A stretch of 64,000 nucleotides of DNA from positions 1,576,086-1,640,085 of the forward strand of contig JAYKAV010000478.1 in the NCBI GenBank assembly GCA_035582835.1. Reading direction: 5' to 3'. Both the position numbers and the translations under genes were made by a program. A model generated the notes under the pieces. That model was not told where the DNA came from. It saw nothing but the letters and a program-made list of their open reading frames with translations, and made no database searches. Positions 1-12,976 of this stretch are shown here, one piece after another. Origin of the DNA: Phoebastria nigripes. Its lineage: Eukaryota > Chordata > Aves > Procellariiformes > Diomedeidae. The first letter of the stretch is position 1; each line of letters begins with the position of its first letter.

Positions 1-4
1 CGTC

Positions 5-66
5 CAGAGTCACAGCCTGACTCAGTATCAGGGCAAGGAAAGAATCCAGGAATCCCAGCTTGCCAT
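5..66 (-). repeat. Relic of an old tRNA-derived (MIR-like) SINE, reverse orientation
   Basis: The plus strand reads as a decayed reverse complement of the central part of a MIR-like SINE. A 'tcacagc..ga.tcagt' block is followed by 'ggaa.gaa.ccaggaatcc'. In such elements this lies just 3' of the tRNA-like head, but here the window edge or decay hides the rest. The family match is from memory and only about 60 bases long, so it is tentative. Confidence 0.4.
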
Positions 67-75
67 CACCCCACC

Positions 76-1250
76 AGCAGGACACCCTGCCGCCACATGA
101 CTGCTGGGACACAGTGGACGACGGATGTTTTTTCTCCCTGGAAGCCAGTCAGTAGCAATGTCCACTGACAGCGTGCATGATCAGATCACTCTGTGGTCAA
201 AATAGGAAACATTATTCATTCTTCTTTTGGGAATGCAGCAAATCCCTGCATGAAAAATACTGTCAGCTAGAAAAAAAAGTATGCTTCGAATAAAGCTAAA
301 TGATTTAATTAAACATTAGATTAACTCTCCCCAAAGCCACTAGCAAAAACACCACAAGCATATGACGGATGTTTGTGGATGGACCTATACAACATTTTTC
401 ACAACCTTTTATATAACATTAGTACAGGCTTAGACAAAAAGCAGTCTTGTTCTTTTCAAGCCAGCATGAAGTACAGCCAGGGAGTATTAGTCATCAGAGA
501 TTTTTGGTAGTTGTAGTTTGGAACCCCAACTGGAGTGTTTGCTTTGTACAGTGCTAATAAAAGCTAAAAAATCTAAATCAAGAATTGGCCACTATCTCGG
601 TCAAATCATATTCCTTTTTAAAACAGCTTTTGACTAAACTATCGCTATTAGAAGAAATTTTCCTTTTTACACCCTCACAACACAAGACAAATGCAAAAGA
701 AACAACCCTTCCCTCTTCCCCAAGGAATTGTAACATTTTTTCAGTAAGATTTTACAGGATTTCGTATTAAAATATATTCTGAATTGTGTTTTAATGGGGA
801 AAAAAAAATATTATTTTTGTAACCAAAATAGAACAGATGTAAAATCTTTCTCAGAAGGTTTTTACCCTCTAGAATGACACTGAATATTTTTCGTGGGTTA
901 GTCTGAAAAACATATTTTAAAATTTTGTGGAACAATACATGGCTTTCTTCAGTTATTGGCCATTCACAACGGTACATCCATCCTGTACGTTTCTGTGTTC
1001 TGGTCACTTTGGCAATTGCCAATTTTAGCCAAATAAACAGTATTTTTGCACACAAATAAGATTTGCTTCTACAATCAAGATGATTTTCTGCAAAGCATTT
1101 AAGCAGTAAGTACAAATGGTTATGTGTACTTCGAATTCCTGAAATGAATCATGGAAAACTCTAACATAATAACGTGCTGTTATTAAGTGCTATACAGCTA
1201 CAGTTGCTATAAAAATGAAGAAGAAATCTGAGGTAGTGAAATAAATCTTC
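76..1250. other. Non-coding AT-rich DNA, nothing recognised
   Basis: Stop codons are frequent in all frames. The open frames at 585-770 (+) and 741-1115 (-) have ordinary base composition, no recognisable domain and no clear splice context. No repeat family or RNA gene is recognised. Confidence 0.6.
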
Positions 1251-1329
1251 AGCTGGTACAAATCAGCACAGCCCTATTGAACTGAAGAGAGCTACATTGA
1301 TTTAAATGAACAGAGATTTTGATATGGCC
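1251..1329 (+). repeat. Palindromic sauropsid-type repeat relic, 'gatttacacc' type
   Basis: The block has the order 'agctggt.caaatcagca', 'gccctattgaa', 'gagct.cattgattta' and 'tatggcc'. This is the arrangement of a widespread old repeat in which the left half (agctggtgtaaatcagca) is roughly the reverse complement of the right half (tgatttacaccagct), with a 'cattgaagtcaatgg' centre. It ends in a decayed version of the usual 'tctggccc'. The two half-sites can be seen directly; the family identity is recalled. Confidence 0.55.
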
Positions 1330-4300
1330 TATAGTTTATTCACTATACTGGCATAGGGTGGTGAAGTAACATGATTTTCCCCGAAATCCACGCTCTTAAG
1401 GCTCTCTTCAAGAAGGCCTTCCCAAGCACAAGGTACAGTGTGGAAAATAGTGTAGAAGGTATGGTGGCTAAAGGATGCACCGGAGATGTGAATCAGGAGA
1501 AGTCTAAGCCACTGAGTGCTGGAGCAGGTACCGAGGGTCCCAGGTGAGTGCTGACTTGAGAGGGAGCTGAAGCACAAGCTGCCCTGCTCTCTCCTAGGTC
1601 CTCACTGCTCATTGCCTCCTCCTGTCCATGCTGCCTTCTCTCTTGTTAATATAACTGTTTGTGCAGCTAGACGGTCATCTGGCCCCAAAAAACCTGCGTA
1701 GGGTTAAAACTAATNTGGTAGAAGATGTAGTTTTAACATGGGTCAGCTTCCTGACTCAGTTCTTACCTCTGCTGGCAAATGGTTAGGGGTGGTGTGGTGG
1801 CACCTAGGACAGCTTCTCTTGGTGGGAACACCAGTAATACTGACTTAAAGAGTTTCCAAGAGTTATACCTGAGGAAGAGGAAATCCCATATTCTCTGGTC
1901 AAATTCTCTTGCTTGTCAATACTCAGGATAAAATGGAACGGAGTATGCTAGGAGCCTAAGGAAGCATGACTTAAGAGGTATTTATTATTAGCNTTCCTGC
2001 TCTACTCCTTGTTCCTTAGATTAGTCACTTACCACGTCAGGAAGAAGTGTTTTTGAGATAAGGCCATCCCATCTGGGCCTTGGTACACAGGAATAATAAC
2101 GTGGCCAGTGCCCAGCAACACTGTGATTACAGGTAACTTTTTGGCAAAGTTCTCACTGTCATCAGCGGTGCAGGACTGGGTCCCCTGTACTGCTCAGGAC
2201 CGCTTACCTCCTGCTTATTCATCTGGCAGCTCTCACCTCTGAGTGCCACATCAAATCTGCATGGGTGTTCAAAGCAGCTTGCAGGATTTGCTCCTCCTGG
2301 CCCTAAATGACTCCGCTGAAACAGATCCCTTATGATTGCTACACAGCACATCGTGTAGGCTAACAAAATACTGGCTCAACTTCTCCCACTGGGGTGGATT
2401 TTTTCAGTATGTGATCTCCTCCCATTACTGGCAAGNAAAACAGTGATGTGTTACCTCAAAGGCAGATCTGCCTTAAGCATCACAAAGCAACACCAACCCA
2501 TGAGAAGCGAGACTTCAGAGGAGGTCAATTTAATTCAGGTCATAACAGGTATGTTCTTCCCAGCACTGCAAGCTTCTGTTTCAAGCATTAATTTGCTTAA
2601 AGAGCAAAATTAATTTAATCACAAATGCACCCTTTTCAGTCACGTTGCCTCTATTTTGTTCAGGATTTTGAGGAATTTCATAACAGTGCTCTTACATCAT
2701 TGCACCCTGACACAATGTTAACCATTGTGAGATAAAGCATGTTTTTTACATTTGCATAAGTGTGTAGCTTTCTACTAGCCATCGTTTTCCTTTTTCAATT
2801 ATGAATATTTCAAATCATGCACACTCTTCTGGAGAATGATAAAGACATCTGTATTTTAGGAAAAACAACGCTGCTTCTAAGTGACACCAGAGCAAGGTGG
2901 TTGTATGTTACCTATACAAAAATTATGATCAAGACTATGTCAGAAAGTGGTACAAAACAGAGGGCACGTGAGAGGTATGACGCTTCCAACACTGTTCGCC
3001 ACTCCATGGTAGGTCAGCTCCCCTGCATGCGGTATCTGGACAGCTTCGNTTAGACATCAGCATGTTCCAGGAAATTGATAACTATCCTTACCGACTCCAA
3101 TTGAAGAAGTGTGATAGCAATGATCAAGATAAAAAAAATGAGATAATAGTTATTTATATGATTGACATTCTGCTTCAGTGTTTTCACACAAAGACCTCTC
3201 TCTGCCTGACATGTAGGCGCTGCATTCCCAACGCATTCTTGCAGCCTACACCACATCGCCGAACAATAGCGAGCCTTCTTTCATTTTCCTGCCTAGTTTC
3301 TGTGAACAGCACTCTGTTGACAACCGAGTCTGTTCTCACTCCTGAAGAATTCAAAAAATTGAACGATATAAGGACAGCCTGTGACTTTCAGGAGGCATCT
3401 TCAAGCATCCTATTTTTAAAATTGTGGTTTGGTGCTTCTTTTTCTGTTTTGTTTCTGTTTCAAAGGAAACCTACAAAAATGCAGTTACCCTGCAAATCTG
3501 TCCTCAGACCAGAGAGCTGCTCTGAATGCGGCACCACTAATAGCACTAAAATGCAAATACATGGATGACTTTCTCTGTTTGACCATTCCAGAACAGCGTT
3601 TCCCCTCTAAACTTTAATGTTAATGATGAGTGCCAAACTGACAACCCCCATGCAATTGAAATCTTTTGCACAAGATAAATAGATGCGTGGACATTGGTCT
3701 GCTTTCCTTGTCAACCAGTCCCAAGCCTCAAATGGACAGGACACATGTAAGATTAAGAAAGTCCAGCCTTCTTAACACTCATCCCAACTCCCTCTCTTGT
3801 TCCCAAAGAATAATGAGTTTTGGTCAGATGACAAGGACTTCATAAATATGAGCAATGTGCATAAAAGACCTAGATCTCTCTCTCCTTTGCCAGACATGAG
3901 CAAACCACTCTCACCGAGACAGCGTAGTGCTTAGTCTTGTGGCGGGCAGTGAACCAAAACAAAACAGAAGAGATGGGAAATCACTGTGATGAACTTGCTG
4001 GCATGTTATGTCTTTCTTTGGTTGATGATACACATCTATACCTGGGCAATATAGCCCATAAACCATAAGCACTTATAAACCATAAGAGGAGAGGAGAGGA
4101 GAGCTGAATTTGCTGTATTGCTACACCGTGCCACCTTTTTGTGGTACTATGTTTCCTTTGCACTACCAGGCTAACATCAGAGACTAGAAAATGAGCAAAA
4201 TCTCCCCCTATCTAGTCAGCTGTGATAGTCTTCTAGTTTGGAAAAGAAATATGGACACATTTTAGTGTATTTTCACAGTAATATTTCTGTTGTTGTTATC

Positions 4301-7129
4301 CTTGATTTTGAGTATGTGTGCGTGTGCACACATGCTATTTCCACCTATTCAAGAAGCCTGATGACCGTGAAGCATGCTGTCTTAACAGCACTTATACAAA
4401 ACTTCAGCATTGTCTGCATCTTACTTCAGGACCTTACATATAAGGATGCCTCAAGGAAAGCCCACTCTTAATTTAGGCCCAATTTGTTCTTGGCTTCTGA
4501 CTTCTCTGGGTGGATCTGGCACAGTCAAGGCCAAAATGGAACATCAATGAACAAGTGTGCTGGCGTCACTGAAAAATGAAAACAATTGGAAAATGACAAT
4601 CAAAGGAAGGTGAAAGATCTAGTCCCAGGGCTTCCTGTTTCAGCTGAGAGTTTATTCAGATGGCCTCCAGATAATCTAAGCCAGATAGAGGGCACACTGA
4701 CTTATTATGATGTTTATTCTCTCAGCTTTGTTAGCTGTCAAATGCAAGAGCAGTCTATCCTGGATGCATTTATGCCCTACCATCTCCAAACATCTTCAGA
4801 TTTAGGCTGATTTATGGTGCTGCCATGGAAACAATATGGAATTGAGAAAGGATCTAAGAAAGGTACATGATTGAGAAAAAGCAAGAAATTTCTGTCCTCT
4901 GACATCTTTCATGATGTAATTATGTAGGGCATTATTTCTATAGCAATTAAGTATACTTAGTATAATATTTCCAATACAGTAGTGTAAAGGAACCACAGTA
5001 TGCAGAAAATCAGTCCCAAATCATGCTAAGTCCTTCCCGCAAGAAGTGGTTAGCTCATTCAGGTACTAGCTACTTTGAATTAGATAATTCAGGTGTCAAA
5101 ACAATACTTAATACAAGGACAAGGACAAATGAGTGTATATGGGAACCAGAAGTCAAAGTCAAGTCATTTAACCAATACCTGGTTAGCTTATCTTCACTGC
5201 ACTTAAGTTAATAGCCTATAGTATCTTCACAGTGAGAGTCAAAATCTGTTATCTTCACTGGAGGAAAATACAGGCTCCAGCACTGGAAGTCAAGGTGGTA
5301 TCAAGAAGGCAGATACTAGCCTAGGCAAAGAAAAAAGAGGACAAGGCTTAGAGCAATAACAGCATTGGTTAACAGCATATGCACATTGGAGAGTTGACAG
5401 AATGTCTTGCCTGCCTTATTCCACTGTAGGGGAAGTTGTGTTCACAGTTTTCCAGCCAGAAATTGTTTGCATTTGTCCCTGCTGTAGCCCCGCTGAAACC
5501 TGGGACTTGCACTACGAATTTGGGATTTCTAGCTCTAAAACCAAGTTTCTTAAGCAGCACAAAGGAAACTTTTGTTAAGTGTAGCACTCGTGGAACTACT
5601 AAGGCGAATGTATCTTCTTTGCAACTTCAAAGTTGTTAATGAATTTGGTAAGTGCTAAAATTTGAACTGGCCAGAACTACTAGTATATGCTTGAAGTCTG
5701 TTTCTATCTTATCCACACATATGCCCAGGAAGATCATACGCCAATATGTAAGAGTATTTTCAAAATGTAGTTCTTAATACAACATTATTTTGAAATTTAT
5801 CTTTTTTGCTCATTGTTGTCACACTGACTTAGGTGTTATATCCTAGGTTTTACATTTAGTGCTTCTAAACCTAGGATCTGTCTCAAGTATGACAGCAATC
5901 ATATTAATCAAGTGCTACATTCACTTTCTTCTTTTATGATACAGTTTATATTCTGAAAGCTCTTAGGTCACAGAACCTTGAAATTCACCTTGCATAATAC
6001 ACACTCGCTACAAGTCACTAAAATAATTTCCTGAAGGCTAGTTATTAGTAGAAATTTTATTAATGTTTGCTCATGTATTTAACTTTAAATGGGTGCTTAA
6101 GATCAGAACCTGAACTGTACATTTGACTGAACCGAGAGCAAGAATGATGCACCAGTCCAGTCAGAGACTGAACAGCTTTGAATTTGTTACAGGTACCCCA
6201 AATATTGTCTAAAGCAATGGTAACACAGACGTTGCTATACATGTTGTGTGGCTGTACATGAAGAGTGTAAATTAACAGAAGCACTAAGCTTCTTAAGCTA
6301 AACGCTTAGCTGTAATTGTTGGCTAACTTCAACCTCAACTCATACGTGATCTACTGTCTAATTACTGTCTATCTGAAATCATGCAACATACAAAAGAGCC
6401 AAGGAGAGTTCTTAATGACTTATAAGACACAAAATGTATCTACTATACAATACTGATGAAAATTAATCCTATATGGGTCTACGTTTTAGGCACAAGTGAT
6501 TCTGAGAGTCCCAGCTGTGCGCTGGGCACCTCCAAAGCACAGCACACAGGTACAGGGGTGATGGTGAAGAACCGGCACTCGAAGGCAGTGAGCAAGCCCC
6601 CAGCAGAAGTCACNGCCACGGCCCTGGCTGGGCAATCCTTCAGGCTGGGACCAGCGACTGGTGTCCCCATGGGAAACACTCCTGCCTACCTGTTGGCACA
6701 GCAGTAGTTTGTGGGCTGTGCTTGGTGGCTATCATTTGTGCTTAAATGCCTTGGCCAAAACTGAAGTATACTTCTCTTGTCCGGTGTAGGCCATCAGAAA
6801 CCATAGTGAGTATATAACACATTATGCTTCCTTAACATGAGAATACGAACACTTTCATTACCAAAAAGGTAAACAGAAACTTGAGGTATTGCAATGCATA
6901 TGACAGCTATCCTCCTCTCCTGAACTGAAAGCCTGATGATAAAGACAGAGAGGGGCTCTGGCCCGTCAGGATGTTGCTACCACAAACTGAGCTGCAGAGG
7001 TGTTCATCTGCGCCCTTAGCGTAATAGCTGGCAAACGAAAAGCATTTGAGCAAGCTTAATCTGCAATAATTATATATTACAAATGTATTTATTCTGTTTA
7101 GGGAGAAACTCCTTGAAGGCTCCAGATGA

Positions 7130-7340
7130 GACATTTCTCACATACATTATTTAGCTTTTCCTGAGGCCTTAATGAATTGCTTTAAATTACAGACTTAGAT
7201 ATTGATTAGCCTCATTCAGTTGAAATCTAGGCTTATCAATCTATACTTGTCTATAGTTTATTTGTGATATTATTCCTAATAAAGAGCTGCAATTAATCCA
7301 CATCAAGAAAAATCAATTAATACAGATTTGTATCACAAAG
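7130..7340. promoter_or_regulatory. Candidate conserved non-coding element, TAAT-rich (speculative)
   Basis: About 200 bp with many homeodomain-type cores (taat/atta), including 'cttaatgaattg', 'attgattag', 'gcaattaatcc' and 'tcaattaatac'. No simple repeat accounts for them. AT-rich DNA makes such cores by chance, so this is only a pointer for a cross-species alignment. Confidence 0.18.
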
Positions 7341-7546
7341 AAATCCTCCTCATATCTGCCCACTAATCCTGAAGCTTAGGTCTTTCTTTGCTACCAAGGA
7401 GGACAGCTAAAAAATATTGATTTCACCCTATTTTTACAACTTATAGTGATACAATAATAGCACACAGAACAGACGGGGCTTATCAATTAAAACTATTTTC
7501 ATATATGATGATAGATGAGGACACACAATGCTTTTGTTCTCTGCAT

Positions 7547-7564
7547 TATTAATAATTATTAATA
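7547..7564. repeat. Perfect 18-bp AT palindrome
   Basis: The sequence TATTAATAATTATTAATA equals its own reverse complement. It could be a paired homeodomain site or simply AT-rich low complexity. Confidence 0.8.
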
Positions 7565-10500
7565 TGATGGACTAGTAGTTCTGTAATAAGAATAATCATT
7601 CCATGCACAGCGCTCGAAGAGTCTGACTTCACTTCTGGTATGATTACAAATTTTACACCCTATGAATTACAATACAGTAATGGTTCTAGAAGCAAAATTG
7701 CAGTTAGCTGCAGCTGCATGGGAAAGGAGGGCTATTCTGTATAATTTTAGTCTAATGGTGCAACGTGAAGAAACACAAGATGTTATCCAAGCTAACATCT
7801 TTCTAATTTTATCCAGTTCTATCTGCCATTTTAACCAAGCTAATATCTAACCTAATTTATTAGAAATAAAAAATCTTATCAGAGTCTTCTTGCAGGAAGC
7901 ATCACATAAACACCATGAATTAGATTTTGCAATTTTAGAAGCCAAACTTTATCCTTGCTACACAAAGAAGACAACAATGTGTCATTGTCCTTTCACAATT
8001 CCTACTGTAAACAGTTTATGTGATTTATTCTTTTGCATGCTAGATAATTACATATTTTATACCAGTGTATCATCAGTATGTTGTTATTCTGACTGCCCCA
8101 TAATAGAAATTGTGTATTTTCCCACTGCAGTGAATGCTATTCTTAACATACATTGGCCTCAACCAGCTAAAAATATCAGAGTTCTGTTGCCTGTGGGAAA
8201 GTTTTGCTGAAGTTATTTCTATTAAAAGTTTAATATTGGTCTCTTCCATTTTTCATACTGTATGTGCCATTCACATTCAAAGCTGTCTTCTCTGATATGC
8301 AATTACTTACAAGTACTTAAGTGTCACATATGGCACATATTAGGCAAATAATGCCCTAAGTCACTCTAATGCTAACATTAATATGAATGATTAGGAATGA
8401 GATTAGTACTAAAGAATACCATTTTAAAATAAATTGTGATGACATAGCGACAGCTATATGAAGGATTAAAGAGTATGGATTATTGCAGGTTATGGTTGAA
8501 GACATCAAATGATANGGCTCTGTGTTTGTTCTTGCCAAGGACACTAGGCAATTAGAGGCCCAAACAGCCAACTGTAATTCTTACACTGAATCTTNGGGTT
8601 TGTTGTGGGTTTTTGTAACTCCTATGAGTTTTTGACAGACAGTAGGTTCTGAAAAAAATTAAGGATCAACTTGCTGTGAGCTGTCTACATCCACAGAAAG
8701 CTTTTTCGACAGCCATTTAATTTATCTGGCAACATAGAGCCAATCTGACAGTGCAGATAAAAAGGAAAAGCTCTAATTTTATAAACATTCTCTGTTGAAC
8801 CCAAATTCATATAATCAATGAAGATGGCACTGAAAATGACAATATTTATTTTCTTTGCTGTTGCTCCTTTAAATTTATGTCCTTGTAGCACTACTTTTGC
8901 TTTTCTTTCTCCTTTCTCCAGAAGATAACAGAAGCCTACTTAGAAACCTTAATTCATGCAATTAAACCAATAACATCCATGTTACATAGCTCTCTACCTA
9001 CACAGTCTGATCCCCATTTTTCTGATGTCTCCATGTAATGCTTTTATATTTCAGCAGCTTATAAATCAATACTGCTTCATTCAAGGAAGTGAGCAAGGAG
9101 TTGAGAAACATTAATTATTCCCTGTTTAGATTATCAGATTTTGGGAAGGACCAACGAATAAAGATACCATTAGCTTTTGGCTCACTCATTTCCTTTTTAA
9201 CACAAAGGAGAAAAATATTTTAGCTCCTGAAGGTCTGACCAAGTGTTAATACCTTCAGCTTCACTGAAGCTTGCAAGTGAAGGAATAACAGTGATGTTCT
9301 ACATATCATGATTGTTAGCCTGAATAAGTGATGGCGCAGTTGAGAAAAAAACAAAAGAGCAATTAAATGCTTTTCTCTTGGCAGCTGCCTGCACTGGTAC
9401 GTAAAGACCAGTCCAGTATCAGTCTCAGCTTTGACATTCCACATAAGCTCAAGCATGGCGTCCTCTGGACGCAATAGCCTTTTGATCATTCATTGCAAAT
9501 GGTGATCTCTGGGGCTCAAGGAGGTTTTGCTAATTATCTCCTGCTATCAGGATCTAAGAGTACTGTAACAAAACCTCCTCTCACAGTGCTGTTGCCAGAA
9601 TAAGGACAGTTAGTTAAAAATTAGAAGGTATTGAGGTAATAAATTAATACGGTGTATACATGTAAAAAATACTGTTTGCTAATCAGTTCTCCAGGTGACA
9701 TCAGCAAGTGCTTCATAGACAACTAGTTTTTGTGGTACATGACTTTTTAATAAAATAATAGATGCATTAATGTTGCATCAAAACAGGGAACAAAAGAAAT
9801 GAGCATCCAGCATCTATTCCACCATGATACACATTGCCACATTGTTTCTCATTACTGAGCTTGTATTGGTTTAGATCAAAGACGATACGATTAATTGTAT
9901 AGATTCATACAGGAGACTGCATTTGGCTCATCCAAGACAAAATTTACAAAGGAGACTTCAGCTCAAGTTACAGCCTGTCACTCTGAGGTGTGCTGCTGGA
10001 GGTGCAGCGAAAGCGCTGAGTTAGGCTTTGCAATGCAAGGCATAAGGAAATACATGTTTAATGTACATGTTTAAAAATACATGTTAGGACATATGAAGTT
10101 CAGCATATTGAGTACGAAGCCACTTCACATAGTCAGGTTTTGAGAATAGAATGTTAGACATAAGTGCGTCTACATTTATCCCATAGTTCTACTCCCAGTA
10201 TAATGTATTCTATAGGGTTTCCTAAATGGACTCTTACTCATACTAAAGCGTATATTTCAGAATATCTATACTCTGATTTCAAAATTGCAGCAATATAGAA
10301 CCCACCTGAATCTTCACTATGTTATTCTAGAGAAATGCAGAAGCAATACGCCTTTTACATCCCTATTTGACAGCTTCCTTTTCATAGATGGTATTTGCTG
10401 CTTAGTGTTTCTGGAAGCTTATACCCAGCTGATATCTATTGCATGCACTGGCACTCCAGAAAACCACTGAGCTCCTTTAAAATTCCTGGATACGGATATA

Positions 10501-11294
10501 TGGATATTTTGATCTTAACTCTAATTTCAGTAGTTTGTGTTTAATAAGCTCCTGTTGGAACTTATTAAAGTTACTGTTGGAAAGGAAAACATTTAATGAT
10601 CCCTATACTTTGTTGCATGACATGGATTTTTTCCAAAATAAAGCCAGTTCTATCCCTTTTACCTTATTGTTCTACTATCTTAAGATAGTGAAAAAAGTTA
10701 GCATTTTCTTCTTAATATATCAAAAAAATGAGCCTGGTGGATGCAGATCTGCGTGCTCTCCTTATGTTTCCCTTATTATTCTTCTGCAATTTTAAGCTTC
10801 TCACTTACACGTATTGCTACAAGCTTCCTCTTCTTCACATATATAATTAAATATATATAAATGCAATAGTTATTTTCCCCTCTCCACTAACCTAGAACCT
10901 GTTGATCTTTTAACTACAGTGAATGTCTTTATTAATCATGGCTTTTCTGAATACTCAGTAAAACAACTTCACCGGGATTACTTATATGCTTGAAGCTAGC
11001 ATTTAGACATCTCCTTGAATTGGGGTGTATCTGTTTTCAATGAAAGAGCAAAGAAAGAAATAACGAAATCGATTTGTCTTAATCTGGAAATCTGAATTAA
11101 CTAATATGGAATACAGCCAGTTTTTAGCACAACTTCCTCTCAGTTTGTTCCCTATTTTCTCTTCTATTCTGTTTCTGTTTGATCTTTGGATTTATTTTCA
11201 CCTCTTACTCTGTTATTTTAAATCCATCATGCATGTATGTCATCCGTGTCCTTGTGAGGGCCCTCTCCCAGACAATGTGCTGTGTGGTGTTTAA

Positions 11295-11331
11295 TACACA
11301 TTTGCACATACACATAAACACATACACATAG
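11295..11331 (+). repeat. Imperfect CACATA microsatellite
   Basis: Short irregular run of 'acacat' and 'cacata' units. Confidence 0.7.
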
Positions 11332-12869
11332 ATGCTTGTTTCTTCACTTGTGTATAATGAATGCTTATAATATTTTTCCAGCTGTTTCTGTGAGCTCAAT
11401 ATGCTTAAATGTAATGAATATCCTATTCATTAAACAACAATCATAATGGAACATGAGCACATTTAATACATGTGCATTAAAAAAAATATTTTCCTTTAAA
11501 GGTGAACTGCAAAGGGAATNGAGGCAGGGAAATAAATCCTCCCCCCATTTTTTATTTAGCACGTGCAAGTATTGCCTGTAAAATTCCACTCTCTCCCCCT
11601 TCCCTCATCTCTGTCTTCCTGACATTTTGAAAGCCTGTCTGCCAGCAAAAGCTTTGCCAGTTTGAGCATTTCTTATAGACAGAAACTAGAGCGATTGAAA
11701 ATGATCGCACCAACCAAAGTGTGTCCCCCAGATGCTGATGAGGGTTTGGGTGTCTGTAGGAGAAGGACTGTACATTAACGTATCAAAATCAATCTAAACT
11801 AATTTAGTTGTGCTGGCAAGAATTTTGTCTATACAAAAAGCTTGAGATACAGAACAACAACAACGAATATATTAAAAAAAATCAAGCTGTGAACTCTTTC
11901 AAGCTTTCATTGTAAATCATCAAGAAGTGATGAAAAGCATAAATGCAATAAAAATAATCATTTGCAGGTCACTGTTAAATGATGTGACAAATGCAGACAG
12001 TGGTATCGTAACACTGTGAACCAGAGAAGACTCACATTCTCCCTCATCAGTCATTTCCTTTCTCTTTGCGTTCCCATGCACTGTACCTCTTTTACACTTT
12101 TCCTTCTTCCTATTAACTTTTCCATCTTGTCTGCTTCCTTCACCTCTCAGCCTTCTGCAGGAGCATGCTGCTGTCTTTATAATCTTGCCAGGCCTCCTCA
12201 GGGAGTAAAAGCACAACAATCTTTCCCTAATAAGATTCTGGCACTTCCTCTTGAAGCTTCTTCCGGAACCTGGATGTGAACAAGCATGTGAAAATGAGGA
12301 ATAATGGGAATAAAATGCAACTCACATCTTTGGAACTTCAGAAGGACTTTGGACTGAGTGCTGAGGGCAAAGCATGGTCCTAGCCAGATCTGATCACAGC
12401 ACGAGCAGAGTAAAAATTCAGTGTCAGGACTCTGAAATCCAGTAGAGCAGAAGGAGTTTCTGAAGGCTGCCATCAAGTGCTTGGAGCCCTGCATCAGAGC
12501 AATCTGTGACAATATTAATTCAGACAAATTCTGCTGCTGATACATGATTCATCACACTGCAATACATGAAGCCAGTGAGAATCGAAAGGTACTAGTCAGG
12601 ACACCAAAATTTATTTCCAGCTAAACCACTAGACTGCTTTATAGTTCTTACATCTTTCTTTCTCTTCACCTCCTCTCTAAAACATTTGCATCAAAGCAGG
12701 AACCATTTGAAGACTGCTTAACACAATCTGATCCCTGTTTTGGCTAGGTTCTCTAGGCACTTCTGTAATACGAATAAATCATCAATAATGACGTATCACT
12801 GGTGAACTCCAAAACATCTTAGAGAACATTCTACAAACACGCTGACAATTCATATATGTTCCAGGCAAA

Positions 12870-12976
12870 CATACATGTNTATATATATGGAACACACACA
12901 TGTGTGTATATATATATTTACACACACATATATACATAAATCTGTGCGTGTGTGTATGCGCATGTATGTGTATCTA
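12870..12976. repeat. Compound TA/CA/TG microsatellite
   Basis: Runs of (TA)n, (CA)n and (TG)n alternate over about 105 bp, including 'tatatatat', 'acacacaca', 'tgtgtgta' and 'gcgtgtgtgtatgcg'. There is an N at 12879. Alternating purine-pyrimidine tracts of this kind vary in length between individuals. Confidence 0.9.

Larger units (their letters stand above)
1330..12869. other. 11.5 kb of non-coding DNA with only minor simple repeats
   Basis: No exon, RNA gene or dated transposon is recognised. Visible items are a short GGAGA-unit repeat at 4084-4102, a GC-richer islet at about 6500-6720 that raises the number of chance open frames, a perfect AT palindrome at 7547-7564, three 'acatgtt' units at 10050-10086 and a CACATA-type repeat at 11295-11331. 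The longest frame (3062-3568, +, 168 codons) lacks splice support and any domain I know. Confidence 0.5.
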
